Shown here one piece after another: positions 44,695 to 54,279 of a DNA stretch of 64,000 nucleotides. Made by a program: the position numbers and the translations under genes. The first letter of the stretch is position 1. Each line of letters begins with the position of its first letter. Below the pieces are notes generated by a model, which had not been told where the DNA came from, ran no database searches, and was given only the letters and a program-made list of their open reading frames with translations. The DNA is from Kovacikia minuta CCNUW1 (GTDB lineage: Bacteria > Cyanobacteriota > Cyanobacteriia > Leptolyngbyales > Leptolyngbyaceae): assembly GCF_020091585.1 (NCBI RefSeq), contig NZ_CP083582.1, forward strand, positions 3,224,001 through 3,288,000. The letters are read 5' to 3'.

Positions 44695-46212
44695 TTACTG
44701 TCCGTATACGCCTGTAATCCAACGAAAAGCGGGCGTTAAGTAACTGAAGAGCGATCGCTCTTCAATCACAGCCTTGACATCAGCCGTGGTTCCATCGGTA
44801 ATTGCTCTGGGTGCTCCCTTACCTTCAGTCCACTGAAAGCCACTGGGCGTATGAGGGTTCGTTTGTAGTTCCAGAATCACTTTTGTAACACTGGCATTGA
44901 TGGGTTGGGGCTTATCGCGATCGTCCTTATCTCGTCCCAATAACAGCTTCTCTGCTAGATCATGGCTACCGACGAGGCTGGATAATTCCGATGCGGTGAC
45001 TGGATTTTGAGCCACTTCAACGACCGTTGCAACAATGCCACCATACCGTTCGCGATCGTACAGATCCGGGATCACTTCGACTTCCATCCCGGGTGCTAAC
45101 TGCTTGGCATCGCCCACTTTGAACAGTGCGACCACATTCACTTTGGCGTTGGGGTTTTCGACTGCCAACTTGCCAATCCGACCACTGGGAGGCAGGACTT
45201 CCCCTGCATTGACTGAAATTTCCTCCACTTTTCCGTCATAAAGACTGGCGACCTGGCTATCGGCACGAATTCTGGCTTGTAAGGTATTGATGTCGCGTTG
45301 TTGGTCGGCGATCGCGTTATGCCGAGTCACATCACTGACAGTATCCTGAAGGTCTATGCCGCGCTTTTCGGTTGCCAGTGCCTCATTCGCTGCTAGCAGG
45401 GTTTGCATCTGTGCCCTCAAGCTCTCATCCTCTCCCTTGAGGCGATCGAGCGCCACTTGTGTCTGGTTCACCGAATTCGCCACTTCTTGCTGACTGAATT
45501 GAAAGAAATAAGCCTGGAAGCCAATCCGAGGCACCGCACCCTCTTTTGCCAGATTGTTGTACGCAGACAATCTCTCATCCGTAGAAACATTAAAGTTACG
45601 CAGGTATTTGAGGTGGTCGAGATACGCTGCTCGCTGGCTCTGGTTACTCGCCAGTTGCACCCGCAGCGATTCAATCTGCCGCAAATTTGCCTGATTCTTC
45701 TGTTCCACTGCACTTGCATTGAGTTGACTGCGATTCGTTTGCACCGAGCCAATTTGATGATTCTGCGCTTTGAGGTCTGCGAGGCGATCGCGCTTGTCCT
45801 GTAATTCGGTTTCCAGTTCAGGAAACTCCATTGTTGCCAGCACCTGTCCTTTCCTAACCGCATCACCCGGTCGAATGTTCAACGCCAGTACCCGACCCCC
45901 TTCACGCGGTTGGATCGCAACGCTGGAGCGAGGAATCAAAATTGCTGCCCGTCCTTCAGCCTGATTGGGAATTTTACCAAACACTCCCCAAAGCGCAAAG
46001 GCAACGAATAGCACACCAACCGGAAGTAAGCGCCGCCGAATTTCCCGACGCTTTTCTACGGTGTTTGGCTCTTGCAACCCTGTTTCAGACGGATGCGTTT
46101 GCCCAGACTGATCAGGTTTGTGCTTATTCTGAAGTCCTACAGTGGATTCCGTATTCTGTGTGTGCAGTTGTGCGGCTATCTGTGCCTTGCTTGCGGTATC
46201 CGGTGATTCCAT
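44695..46212 (-). CDS. HlyD-family secretion/efflux adaptor (membrane fusion protein)
   Basis: A 505-aa periplasmic adaptor. A cytoplasmic polar N-terminus (about 1-58) precedes one membrane helix (LLPVGVLFVAFALWGVF). Then comes the lipoyl half-motif PREGGRVLALNIRPGDAVRKGQVLATME, a long alpha-helical hairpin (about 130-330, coiled coil), the second lipoyl half (LYDGKVEEISVNAGEVLPPSGRIGKL), and a beta-barrel domain. It bridges an inner-membrane pump to the outer membrane. The FUSC pump downstream on the same strand is the likely partner. The exoprotein gene at 46519 is divergent, so a link to protein secretion is less likely. Confidence 0.88.
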   Translation of the reverse strand: MESPDTASKAQIAAQLHTQNTESTVGLQNKHKPDQSGQTHPSETGLQEPNTVEKRREIRRRLLPVGVLFVAFALWGVFGKIPNQAEGRAAILIPRSSVAIQPREGGRVLALNIRPGDAVRKGQVLATMEFPELETELQDKRDRLADLKAQNHQIGSVQTNRSQLNASAVEQKNQANLRQIESLRVQLASNQSQRAAYLDHLKYLRNFNVSTDERLSAYNNLAKEGAVPRIGFQAYFFQFSQQEVANSVNQTQVALDRLKGEDESLRAQMQTLLAANEALATEKRGIDLQDTVSDVTRHNAIADQQRDINTLQARIRADSQVASLYDGKVEEISVNAGEVLPPSGRIGKLAVENPNAKVNVVALFKVGDAKQLAPGMEVEVIPDLYDRERYGGIVATVVEVAQNPVTASELSSLVGSHDLAEKLLLGRDKDDRDKPQPINASVTKVILELQTNPHTPSGFQWTEGKGAPRAITDGTTADVKAVIEERSLFSYLTPAFRWITGVYGQ

Positions 46213-46518
46213 GTCTCAGCCCTTTTGCGCCTGAGTTGATTATAGGCAATCGATGCTCACTTGTCGTCCACTCGGAGTTCACATTCCTTTCTAACAGAGC
46301 GATCGATGAAGCAATCCATCTCAAAATTGCAGCCTGGCTCCACCTAAAGTTGATATTCAAATATGAACTAAAGTACAGCTACAAGTTGATGAAGTCATGC
46401 TAATTTACTGATCTTGCCTGGTCTGATGCGTGGGGTGTGGGGTGCGAGAGGGTGAGGGGGTGAGGGTGCGAGAATCACCTGCTTTCGGCGATCTCAATGA
46501 TGGAATAAAGGCAACAAA
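46213..46518. other. Divergent promoter region of HlyD and exoprotein genes
   Basis: About 300 bases between divergent genes. 46430-46475 holds GTGTGGGGTGCGAGAGGGTG-like heptamer repeats. No clear promoter boxes. Confidence 0.4.
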
Positions 46519-49500
46519 ATGAACCGATCAGCGCAGAGCGCAGCTCCAAAGGAACCGCACTTGAAAGCATGGGTTTTGACGGGCAGTATCGTGAGTGGGT
46601 TGCTCTGTGCTCAGCCGATCGCGGCTCAAGTCATCCCCGATGCAACGTTGCCTGTGGGAGAGCGATCGCAAGTTACAGGCAATCCCAATCTGCAAATTGA
46701 TGGCGGGGCAAGACGGGGTGGCAATCTGTTCCACAGCTTCAGCCAATTTTCCGTTCCCACGGGCGGTTCTGCTTACTTCAACAATGCGGCGGATGTCCAA
46801 AATATCTTCAGTCGTGTTACGGGTGGATCAATCTCGAACATTGATGGCTTGATTCGAGCGAACGGGACGGCAAATCTGTTTTTACTGAACCCCAATGGCA
46901 TTCTGTTTGGTCCGAATGCATCGCTCAATATTGGCGGTTCCTTTGTGGCAACGACTGCGAATGCGATCGGCTTTTCCAATGGCGAGAAGTTCAGCAGCGA
47001 TGCGACCCAACCGTTACCCAGTCAGTTGCTTAGTGTTAATCCTAATGCTTTTTTCTTTAACCAACTGACACCCCAGCCAATTATCGTGCAATCTCGTTTT
47101 GACGAGAGGGTTTTCACTGGCTCTAGTTTTAACGCTACGGGTTTGCACGTTCCGCCTGGGAAAAACCTACTGCTCGTTGGCGGACCGATTCAGCTAGAGA
47201 GTGGAGAACCTTTTATTTCCGCCAATCCTCCTGGACGACCCCTGCTAGTTTTTTCCACCCCTGGTATACAAGACGTGCAACCGGATGGTGGATGGTTAAT
47301 CAGTCCGGGAAGTTATGTCGAGCTAGGGGCCGTGGGTGGGATAGGAACCGTTGGTTTATCGATGGTTAACTCTGACTGGCAACTCACGATCCCGAATGCA
47401 GTATCAAGAGCCAATATCTCCTTAAGCAACGGTAGTGGCATTTATGTTATGGGAGCCAGTGGCAGTATTAGAATGCTTGCCCAAAACATTGATATTTCCA
47501 AAAGTGAACTTGCGACTGGGATTCCCAGGGATTCAAGATTACCCAATACCGAAACCGGAGATTTCGATCTCAATGCAACTGGCTCGATTACTCTCAGCAT
47601 GAGCATCTGGGAAAACAATTTAGCTGGACAGGGAACGCTCGGTAGCATCAATCTAACAGCGGGAGATCGGGTCTCTTTAGATCGCGCTGTTGTATACGGT
47701 GGTATCGGATCAACGGGTATTGGTAACGTTGGCGATATCAACATCACTACAGGATCGCTTTCTGTCACCAATCGCTCTAGCGTGCAGTTCTACACAGATG
47801 GACAAGGAAGTACAGGCAATATCAATGTTAATGCCCACGATACCGTTTCTTTTGATGATTTTGGTAGTGTATACAATACTGTGCGTCAAAATGGTGTTGG
47901 CAATGCTGGTAATATCAACATTACTACAAGATCACTGCTTCTCTCCAATAACACCGAATTAGCTTCTTTCACCACTGGACGGGGAAATGCAAGCAATATA
48001 AACATTGATGCCCGCGATACCGTTTCTTTTACACGGAATTCCAGTCTGCTCTCTTACACATTTGGACAAGGAAACGCAGGCAGTATCAACATGAATGCTG
48101 CCAACACCATTTCTTTGGATCAACACAGTAATGTGTTCAATTTTGTATTTGGTGGTAATTCTGGCGGTATCAATATCACGACCGGATCGCTATTTCTCAC
48201 TAATGGTAGTAGCATGTATACCAACACATTTGGGCAGGGAAATGCAGGCAGTGTAAAGATTAATGCCCGCGATCGCGTCTCCCTGGATGGTGAATACACT
48301 ACAACCGTTACCATCGGTGGGCGCATTGTTCCTCTAGGCTATAACACCAGCACGATCTATACAACAGTAAATGCAGGTGCTGTGGGTCAAGGAGGAGATG
48401 TATCAATCTCAACTGGCTCACTATTTTTGACCAATGGAGGCGTTGTGAATACCTCTACTGAGGGGCGGGGAAATGCCGGTCGTGTCTTCATCAATGCGCG
48501 TGACTCTGTACAAATTAGTGGCACAGCCCCTACCCGTCCTGGCTTTCGTAGTGAGGTGTTAACCTCGACGCAACCGACAGCGGTAGGAAATGCAGGTGCT
48601 ATTGACATCACAGCGCGATCGCTCTCAGTCTTGAACAACGCGCAACTCTCGGCTTCCACCGCTGGCGACGGCAAGGCTGGCAATATTATCATCAGTGCCG
48701 AAACCTTCGACATTCAAAACCAGGCAGAAGTGACGGTTAGCAGTGTAAGTTCAGGACTGGCAGGCAACTTGTTTGTGGATGCCGATCGCGTCTTCCTCAA
48801 CCATCAAGGCAGCATTCGCGCCGATACATCCGGTGGTGGTGGAAATATTGATTTGCGATCGCCCTTCATCCTCCTCCGCAATGGCAGCAACATTACAACG
48901 AACGCGACTGGAGTCAACATTCCCGGTGGCAACATCACCATTGATACCCGTTTTCTAATTGCAGTACTCAGCGAAAATAGCAACATTAGCGCCAACTCTG
49001 AGGATTTCCGGGGCGGCAATGTTCGCATCAATGCCTTTTCCATCTTTGGTATCCAACCCAGGTTGGTTTCTACCCCATTGAGCGACATCACGGCAACAGG
49101 TGCGACTTCTACATTGAGTGGCACGATCAATGTCATTACATCAGGACTTGACCCGACTTCTGGCTTAGTCGCGTTGCCCACTGACCTTGCAGATTCATCT
49201 CGCCTGATTACTCAAGGTTGTGCTGCGAACCAAGGCAACTCCTTCGTGATTACAGGTCGCGGAGGCATACCGCCCACACCAGAACAACAATTAGATGATG
49301 ATGCGGAGTGGAGCGATCGGCGCAGGTTAGTTGTGGGTCAGCAGGCTAACAAGAAAGGAGTCAGGAGTCAGGAGCCAGGAGCCAGAATTAACTCAACACT
49401 CAGCACTCAGCACTCAGCACTCAGCACTTTTCCCCACCCCCCACACCCCACACCCTACACCCCAACTCCTATTGTCGAAGCCACTGGATGGCGAAGAACT

Positions 49501-49590
49501 CCTAGCGGAGAGGTGTTTCTCGTTGCCGACTCCTCTAGCCCGTCACAGACCACGTATCCGTCTTGTGTGGGATATGGTGTAAGAAGGTGA
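46519..49590 (+). CDS. Two-partner-secretion exoprotein (filamentous haemagglutinin N-terminal domain)
   Basis: Large secreted adhesin-like protein. A signal peptide (about 12-35) precedes the TPS domain (about 40-160) with GGNLFHSFSQFSVPTGGSAYF, NIFSRVTGGSISNIDG and NLFLLNPNGILFGPNASLNIGG, all typical of TpsA proteins secreted by a TpsB outer-membrane channel. The rest is a beta-helix of N/G/S-rich repeats (GNAGNINITTRSLLLSNN and similar). Near the C-terminus a repeat-derived insert (49361-49475) encodes STLSTQHSALSTFPHPP, then the conserved ending ATGWRRTPSGEVFLVA. 1023 aa. No TpsB gene is nearby. Confidence 0.88.
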   Translation: MNRSAQSAAPKEPHLKAWVLTGSIVSGLLCAQPIAAQVIPDATLPVGERSQVTGNPNLQIDGGARRGGNLFHSFSQFSVPTGGSAYFNNAADVQNIFSRVTGGSISNIDGLIRANGTANLFLLNPNGILFGPNASLNIGGSFVATTANAIGFSNGEKFSSDATQPLPSQLLSVNPNAFFFNQLTPQPIIVQSRFDERVFTGSSFNATGLHVPPGKNLLLVGGPIQLESGEPFISANPPGRPLLVFSTPGIQDVQPDGGWLISPGSYVELGAVGGIGTVGLSMVNSDWQLTIPNAVSRANISLSNGSGIYVMGASGSIRMLAQNIDISKSELATGIPRDSRLPNTETGDFDLNATGSITLSMSIWENNLAGQGTLGSINLTAGDRVSLDRAVVYGGIGSTGIGNVGDINITTGSLSVTNRSSVQFYTDGQGSTGNINVNAHDTVSFDDFGSVYNTVRQNGVGNAGNINITTRSLLLSNNTELASFTTGRGNASNINIDARDTVSFTRNSSLLSYTFGQGNAGSINMNAANTISLDQHSNVFNFVFGGNSGGINITTGSLFLTNGSSMYTNTFGQGNAGSVKINARDRVSLDGEYTTTVTIGGRIVPLGYNTSTIYTTVNAGAVGQGGDVSISTGSLFLTNGGVVNTSTEGRGNAGRVFINARDSVQISGTAPTRPGFRSEVLTSTQPTAVGNAGAIDITARSLSVLNNAQLSASTAGDGKAGNIIISAETFDIQNQAEVTVSSVSSGLAGNLFVDADRVFLNHQGSIRADTSGGGGNIDLRSPFILLRNGSNITTNATGVNIPGGNITIDTRFLIAVLSENSNISANSEDFRGGNVRINAFSIFGIQPRLVSTPLSDITATGATSTLSGTINVITSGLDPTSGLVALPTDLADSSRLITQGCAANQGNSFVITGRGGIPPTPEQQLDDDAEWSDRRRLVVGQQANKKGVRSQEPGARINSTLSTQHSALSTFPHPPHPTPYTPTPIVEATGWRRTPSGEVFLVADSSSPSQTTYPSCVGYGVRR
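49361..49475. repeat. Heptamer arrays inside the exoprotein gene
   Basis: GAGTCAGGAGCCAGGAGCCAG, then ACTCAGC repeated and CCCCACA/CCCTACA units, all translated in frame. This replaces what is usually a short linker before the conserved C-terminal segment. Confidence 0.7.
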
Positions 49591-49758
49591 GCGGAAGAGC
49601 AGAACCGAATCATTCGTTGGTGCAATCCCGTCTGCCATCATCAGCGGATCATAGTTGATGTTATAACTACCAGCCAGGTCGGATGGCATTGCCGATGTCA
49701 GTGTTAGAGTGCCAGCCTTCAATCACAACAAATGCTGAAATTGTTGAGGGATGAGGAA

Positions 49759-49831
49759 TGGAGCTAAGCGGATTCGAACCGCTGACCCCCGCAATGCCAT
49801 TGCGGTGCTCTACCAACTGAGCTATAACCCC
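49759..49831 (-). tRNA. tRNA-Ala (anticodon GGC)
   Basis: 73 nt on the minus strand, starting GGGGTTATAGCTCAGTTGGT. The anticodon stem CCGCA/TGCGG encloses ATGGCAT, giving anticodon GGC. The T arm GCGGTTCGAATCCGC and discriminator A are present. The acceptor stem carries the G3:U70 wobble pair that identifies alanine tRNAs. CCA is not encoded. No intron is seen. Confidence 0.95.
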
Positions 49832-50087
49832 TAGTGCGTCTCTCATCATGCCTTGAGAATAGTCGATTCGTCAAGCGATGGCGTGATAAGTTGAAGTGGG
49901 GAATGAGCCGGATCGGCTGATGGATAGCAAGAATGGTGGGTCGAGGTAAAGGGGTGGGGTTGTGTTTATTGTAATTTGTATCTAAGTGGAACGTGTGCTT
50001 GCATGATTGGTGTGGAATATATACTTCATCGGAGACGAAAACTTTACCTGCGATGAAAACGGAAATTAACGAAACGATGAATGACCC

Positions 50088-51197
50088 ATGACCAGTGACA
50101 CTATTAATCCTATGTCAGATATTTCTCAAGACTCCCCCAAGCCTGAAAGTCAAACAAGTGTTGACGCTGAAGGATTGCTACGATCGCTCCGTCGCAAGGA
50201 AGGAACCTGGGTGGAGTGGGGGCAAGCCTGTCAAACCCTGCAAAAGGCAGGATATAACCCTCAGACTATTTTTGAAGCAACTGGATTTGAGCCCATTCAA
50301 CAAAACCAGATTATTGTGGCGGCTCAAGTGTACGCAACGATCTTGAGTGAGGGCGTCTCCGAAGCAGCCGAGCGTCACTTTGGGCATAAAGGTAGCGATA
50401 TTTTGTACGAACTGCGGATTCTCCCTCAGGCAGAACGGGCAGCGGTTGCAGAACTGGTTTTAGAGAAGGGGCTGGATCTGGATGAAGCCCATGAAGCAGC
50501 AAAAGCGGTAAAGGAATATTCTCGCCTAGGAAAAAAATCAGAAGAATTTACAGGCCACCCTGGAGATGCGATCGCCCACCAGTCATGGAAACAGGCAAAG
50601 CAAAAATCCGATCTACAGGAGCGTGCCCGTCTGATTGCCAGAGGTTTACGGTTTGCCCACAGTGCTACTGCGCGCAAGCAACTAGAACACCTGCTAACCG
50701 ACTTCACGGTAACACCTGCCAAGCCTGTTCCCAGACTTCCTCTATACCGCCTGGAAGCCTCTGAAGAGCTACCCCGCATTCTGCCTGTAGTGGGCAAATT
50801 GCCGCTGACTAAATCCGATCTTCAGGCAGTACCACTGATTGAGGAAATAAAACCCTTTCGGATGGTGAAGTTTGCGGGCACAGGGGCCTGGGTTTCTGTA
50901 CCAGGTTGGCAGGTGATTCTTGCCAGTGAAGATCCGGTGGTAGTGGTCTGTGATAATAACGCATTACCCACTCCACTTGAAGGTGAGCCGGAGGAGGTTC
51001 TGGTTGTTCTGGACAGGGCACAGCGGGAATGGAGTGAACAGCATTTCTTTATTGTTGAGCAGGCTGGGCAACTCCAGATTCAATGGTTTGCCGAAGACCC
51101 AAAAACCTCTCTTTTAGGGAAAGTTGTGTTGATCATGCGGCCCAAAAAGGTTCTGGACGAGGATTACACAAAGGAAATGTGGCAGATCGATGAGTAA
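50088..51197 (+). CDS. raf1: Rubisco accumulation factor 1 (RbcX-independent assembly chaperone)
   Basis: Raf1 helps fold and assemble Rubisco large subunits into L8 cores. The 369-aa protein has the N-terminal alpha domain (LLRSLRRKEGTWVEWGQACQTLQKAGYNPQTIFEATGFEP, WAELVL-like helices, LILEKGLDLDEAHEAAKAVKEYS) and a C-terminal beta domain (ILPVVGKLPLTKSDLQAVP, GTGAWVSVPGWQVILASEDPVVV). The first ATG (50088) and MSDISQD at 50112 are both possible starts. Single gene; heptamer GGATGAA repeats follow the stop. Confirms a photosynthetic carbon-fixing host. Confidence 0.92.
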   Translation: MTSDTINPMSDISQDSPKPESQTSVDAEGLLRSLRRKEGTWVEWGQACQTLQKAGYNPQTIFEATGFEPIQQNQIIVAAQVYATILSEGVSEAAERHFGHKGSDILYELRILPQAERAAVAELVLEKGLDLDEAHEAAKAVKEYSRLGKKSEEFTGHPGDAIAHQSWKQAKQKSDLQERARLIARGLRFAHSATARKQLEHLLTDFTVTPAKPVPRLPLYRLEASEELPRILPVVGKLPLTKSDLQAVPLIEEIKPFRMVKFAGTGAWVSVPGWQVILASEDPVVVVCDNNALPTPLEGEPEEVLVVLDRAQREWSEQHFFIVEQAGQLQIQWFAEDPKTSLLGKVVLIMRPKKVLDEDYTKEMWQIDE

Positions 51198-51268
51198 CAG
51201 GGGGGAGGGAAAGGATAAAGGATGAAGGATGAAGGATGAAGGATGAAGGATGAAGGATAAAAGGGGGG
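51198..51268. repeat. GGATGAA heptamer array
   Basis: About five exact tandem copies of the 7-mer GGATGAA (51222-51258), followed by GGATAAA. It lies between raf1 and the IS256 insertion. Confidence 0.85.
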
Positions 51269-51289
51269 GAGAGGTCAGAATTCAACATT

Positions 51290-52667
51290 GTTAGTGTCAC
51301 GAATTTTTCGCCATTAGACAGAGAAAAAAGATTCAGTGACAGTAGAGGAACTCCATCGAGAGGGGAGCTTCCCATGACCATAGCCCAACGAGAACAACAA
51401 ATCCATCGAGTCAAAGCCGTCAGTTTTCAACCTGAACTGGATGAGGCGTTAGAACAGGCCCTCAGAGAGGCCGTCATCAGTGCCGTCAAAATCACCTTGG
51501 AGAGCGCACTGAAAGAGGAACTCAAGGCAGAACTAGCCAAAATGGGAGACGATCGACCTCGACGTTCCGGGTATTTTCAACGGAGACTCGATACCCAGTA
51601 TGGCCAGGTGAAGGATTTGCGAGTTCCGAAATTACGAGAACGCAACCCAGAACGAGAGTGGCAGATTCTCCAACGTTACCAACGGGGCTTAGGCAACCTG
51701 CTCAACTGGTTGTGTTGTTTGTATGTGATGGGACTGTCGTTGAGAGATTTGCAAGAGGCGCTATATTTTCTCATAGGACATGTGCTTTCCCGCAGTGCTG
51801 TGAACCAAGTCACCCTCCAGATTCAGCAACACTTAGACACTCGTCGCTTAGCCCCGATTGGCAAAACCCCTGCGATATTAATCGTCGATGGGGTGTGGGT
51901 AGAGATTCAATATACCCGAGAAGCGTTTAAGCTAGACCGGGCAGGACATCTGCGACAAAGTCGGCAGGCCGAAGAACGGGTAATTTTGGCAGTTCTAGCC
52001 GTCTGGGAGGATGGGTCTTATGAAATCCTGCATTATGAGATTGCCTCCGACGAAGGAGAAGCAGAGTGGGAGGCCTTGTTTGAGCATTTAATCGCCCGAG
52101 GACTGCAAGCCGATGCGGTGAAATTAGTGGTCAGTGATGGCAGTTTGGGATTGCCCAAGGCGTTGAAAAAGACCTTGCCCCAGGCCCAACAGCAACGCTG
52201 TATCACGCACAAAATCCGAGGGATTGAGCGCTATTTGAGTTATGAGGATTTGCCGAAAACCGATGAGCAGGAACAACCCCTGAAGCGGGAAGATGCCAAA
52301 CGGCAGCGTCGATTTGAAATTGCCTCTGAGGCTTATCAAATCTACAATGCAGAGACTTTGGAGCAGGCAAGGCAACGGTTAGAGCAATTCATCACCAAAT
52401 GGGAAACACAAGAACCCAAAGCCATCCAAGTCTTTCAACGCGATCTAGAGTTGACCCTGACTTTCTATCAATTTGCACCAAACCTGCATCGGCATATTCG
52501 CACCACTAATCATTTGGAGCGGCTATTTCGAGAATTTCGCACCAAGTCAGATGAAATTGGGGCATTCCCGCATGAAACGAGTTGCCTCACTGTCTTTTTC
52601 CTCGTGATTGAGCGTGATCATGCCAAACATGACCGTAAAACCGTGGCGAAAAATTCGTGACACTAAC
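51290..52667 (+). mobile_element. IS256-family insertion sequence
   Basis: 1378 bp with long terminal inverted repeats (GTTAGTGTCACGAATTTTTC at 51290 and its complement ending 52667). CAACATT flanks both ends (51283-51289 and 52668-52674), a probable target duplication slightly shorter than the usual 8-9 bp. It looks intact. Confidence 0.88.
51374..52660 (+). CDS. IS256-family transposase
   Basis: 428-aa Mutator-type transposase. Core motifs: ILIVDGVWVEIQ (first Asp), KLVVSDGSLGLPKAL (second Asp), and TTNHLERLFREFRTKSDEIGAF (Glu-containing C-terminal block). The N-terminal part RRSGYFQRRLDTQYGQVKDLRVPKL is typical of the family. Full length with no stop, so likely functional. The C-terminus overlaps the right inverted repeat. 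Confidence 0.93.
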   Translation: MTIAQREQQIHRVKAVSFQPELDEALEQALREAVISAVKITLESALKEELKAELAKMGDDRPRRSGYFQRRLDTQYGQVKDLRVPKLRERNPEREWQILQRYQRGLGNLLNWLCCLYVMGLSLRDLQEALYFLIGHVLSRSAVNQVTLQIQQHLDTRRLAPIGKTPAILIVDGVWVEIQYTREAFKLDRAGHLRQSRQAEERVILAVLAVWEDGSYEILHYEIASDEGEAEWEALFEHLIARGLQADAVKLVVSDGSLGLPKALKKTLPQAQQQRCITHKIRGIERYLSYEDLPKTDEQEQPLKREDAKRQRRFEIASEAYQIYNAETLEQARQRLEQFITKWETQEPKAIQVFQRDLELTLTFYQFAPNLHRHIRTTNHLERLFREFRTKSDEIGAFPHETSCLTVFFLVIERDHAKHDRKTVAKNS

Positions 52668-52852
52668 CAACATTCAATATTCAAAATTTCTCCTCACCCC
52701 TGACTCCTCCCCTTTCACTGACAGATTAATGCCCGGAAAAGTTAAGTCAGTCCTCATGTCAAACTCCTTAACTTTCCTGTATCGACGGTTTGGGGTACAA
52801 ATTCTATAAATGAATTGTCAACCATACAACAATTCATTGAGGAACCCAAACC

Positions 52853-53041
52853 ATGCAACTTTCCTACCGGGGCATCAACTACGAATTCAACCCGACTGAA
52901 GTTTCCACGACTGAAGGTGACATTGTTGGCAAGTACCGGGGAAGTGTTTTAAGAACAACACGCGTCGAGCTGCGATCGCTCCCCCAGTCCGTCACCAACC
53001 TTCAGTATCGCGGCATTCGCTATCTCAAAGCGAATTACTAA
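52853..53041 (+). CDS. DUF4278 domain small protein
   Basis: 62 aa, starting MQLSYRGINYEFNP, with two Y-R-G/I repeats (LSYRGINYEF and LQYRGIRYLK), the DUF4278 pattern known almost only from cyanobacteria. No function is established. AGGAACCCAAACC before the ATG is an acceptable ribosome binding site. Followed 56 bases later by a second protein of the same type. Confidence 0.8.
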   Translation: MQLSYRGINYEFNPTEVSTTEGDIVGKYRGSVLRTTRVELRSLPQSVTNLQYRGIRYLKANY

Positions 53042-53097
53042 AGATTGAACCCATACGCCCCACATTTTGCCCCCAATCACTCAAGGAAATCTGACCC

Positions 53098-53283
53098 ATG
53101 AAGCTCATCTATCGTTCACAAGCACTGGTATACTCCCCTGAACAACCTTCTTCTGCGCGCTATCCTGCTGCTGTCAACTGGCGACACCAAATTCCCGGTC
53201 AACCCTTTGAGGTTGCCTCAATTACTAACTTCTCTGCTCCTCCGTCCCGTGCCGTTAACTGGCGCTATCGCATTTCTGAATAA
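53098..53283 (+). CDS. DUF4278-like small protein
   Basis: 61 aa. MKLIYRSQALVYSPE opens like DUF4278, and two later repeats (VNWRHQIPG, VNWRYRISE) echo each other. CAAGGAAATCTG precedes the ATG. Likely a diverged tandem relative of the upstream gene and cotranscribed with it. Function unknown. Confidence 0.7.
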   Translation: MKLIYRSQALVYSPEQPSSARYPAAVNWRHQIPGQPFEVASITNFSAPPSRAVNWRYRISE

Positions 53284-53413
53284 TGGGACTTTGAAAGACA
53301 TCAATCTGCTCTGAATCTAACCCCATTCAGAGCAGATCTCAATAATTATGCAAGATGACCAATTATCGCTATTCGTTACTCCCCCCAAGGGAAATCGCTA
53401 ACACGAACACAAT

Positions 53414-54247
53414 ATGGTTAAAGTTAAAGATGTAATTGATGCAGGAGACACAGGGCTGATCAGAGGGCTGAGTCTGCAAATTATTGCAGTTATGAACATG
53501 CTGGTGCCAAATGCTTTAGTCAATTTTGATGATCTAAACGTCGATATTACCGGCAACCAAATAAATCCCTATTTGCAACCCGCAGCCAAAGAGTCGCTAC
53601 GAATCGCAATCAAAGAACGGGGCAGAACCCTCTTTGTTAATTCAGCCTATCGAACCGTTGCCCAGCAGTTTTTAATTCGACAACAATTTGAGCGGGGTTT
53701 ATTTGGCATTACAGCGGCGGCACTTCCTGGTTCTAGTAACCACGAAGGAGGGTTGGCGTTGGATGTGGAAGATCCTGACGGTTGGCAACCCTTCTTTGAG
53801 CGTCATAATTGGATTCGATTGGGACGGGATTTTGATTTTCCCCACTTTGATTATCGGTTTCTTGCTGCCACCCGGCAAGACCTGGGACGGATAGGTATCA
53901 GAGCCTTCCAACGTCTGTGGAACCAGTACAACCCAGGCGATCGGATTGCGGAAGACGGCAGCTTCGGTCCCCAAACGGCAGCCCGCCTGGCTAACTCCCC
54001 GGCGAATGGTTTTGGTGTTGTCTTCAACCGGGCACTTCGGCTTCAAACTCCACCTCTCCAGGGAGACGACGTAACCAGGCTCCAGCAAGCCTTAATTAAC
54101 GCAAAAATTACGAAAATCGAAATCTCCGTTACTGGCATCTTTGACGCAACCACAGACAAAGCTGTTAAGCAATTTCAAGATGCCACAAAGCGCTTAAGCG
54201 TAGACGGAATCGTTGGTCCAGCAACTCTCACAGCCCTCGGACTTTGA
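53414..54247 (+). CDS. Endolysin-like M15 peptidase with peptidoglycan-binding domains
   Basis: 277 aa. Residues about 55-155 form an M15/VanY-like D,D-carboxypeptidase domain: [27 protein letters not shown] (His, Asp zinc ligands at about 110-118) and FDFPHFDY (third His). Two peptidoglycan-binding PG_binding_1 repeats follow (about 160-200, GPQTAARL; 215-277, VTRLQQAL and [13 protein letters not shown]). There is no signal peptide, as in phage endolysins that need a holin to reach the wall. The stop overlaps a TTG of the next gene by 4 bases. Role (lysis, wall remodelling or phage remnant) is open. Confidence 0.82.
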   Translation: MVKVKDVIDAGDTGLIRGLSLQIIAVMNMLVPNALVNFDDLNVDITGNQINPYLQPAAKESLRIAIKERGRTLFVNSAYRTVAQQFLIRQQFERGLFGITAAALPGSSNHEGGLALDVEDPDGWQPFFERHNWIRLGRDFDFPHFDYRFLAATRQDLGRIGIRAFQRLWNQYNPGDRIAEDGSFGPQTAARLANSPANGFGVVFNRALRLQTPPLQGDDVTRLQQALINAKITKIEISVTGIFDATTDKAVKQFQDATKRLSVDGIVGPATLTALGL

Positions 54248-54279
54248 CCCCTCCAACTCCCAACCTCACCCCCCATCCC

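Noticed and set aside
53414-54247. Prophage lysis cassette
   Set aside because: No holin, tail, capsid or integrase genes are in the window; a lone endolysin-like gene is insufficient.
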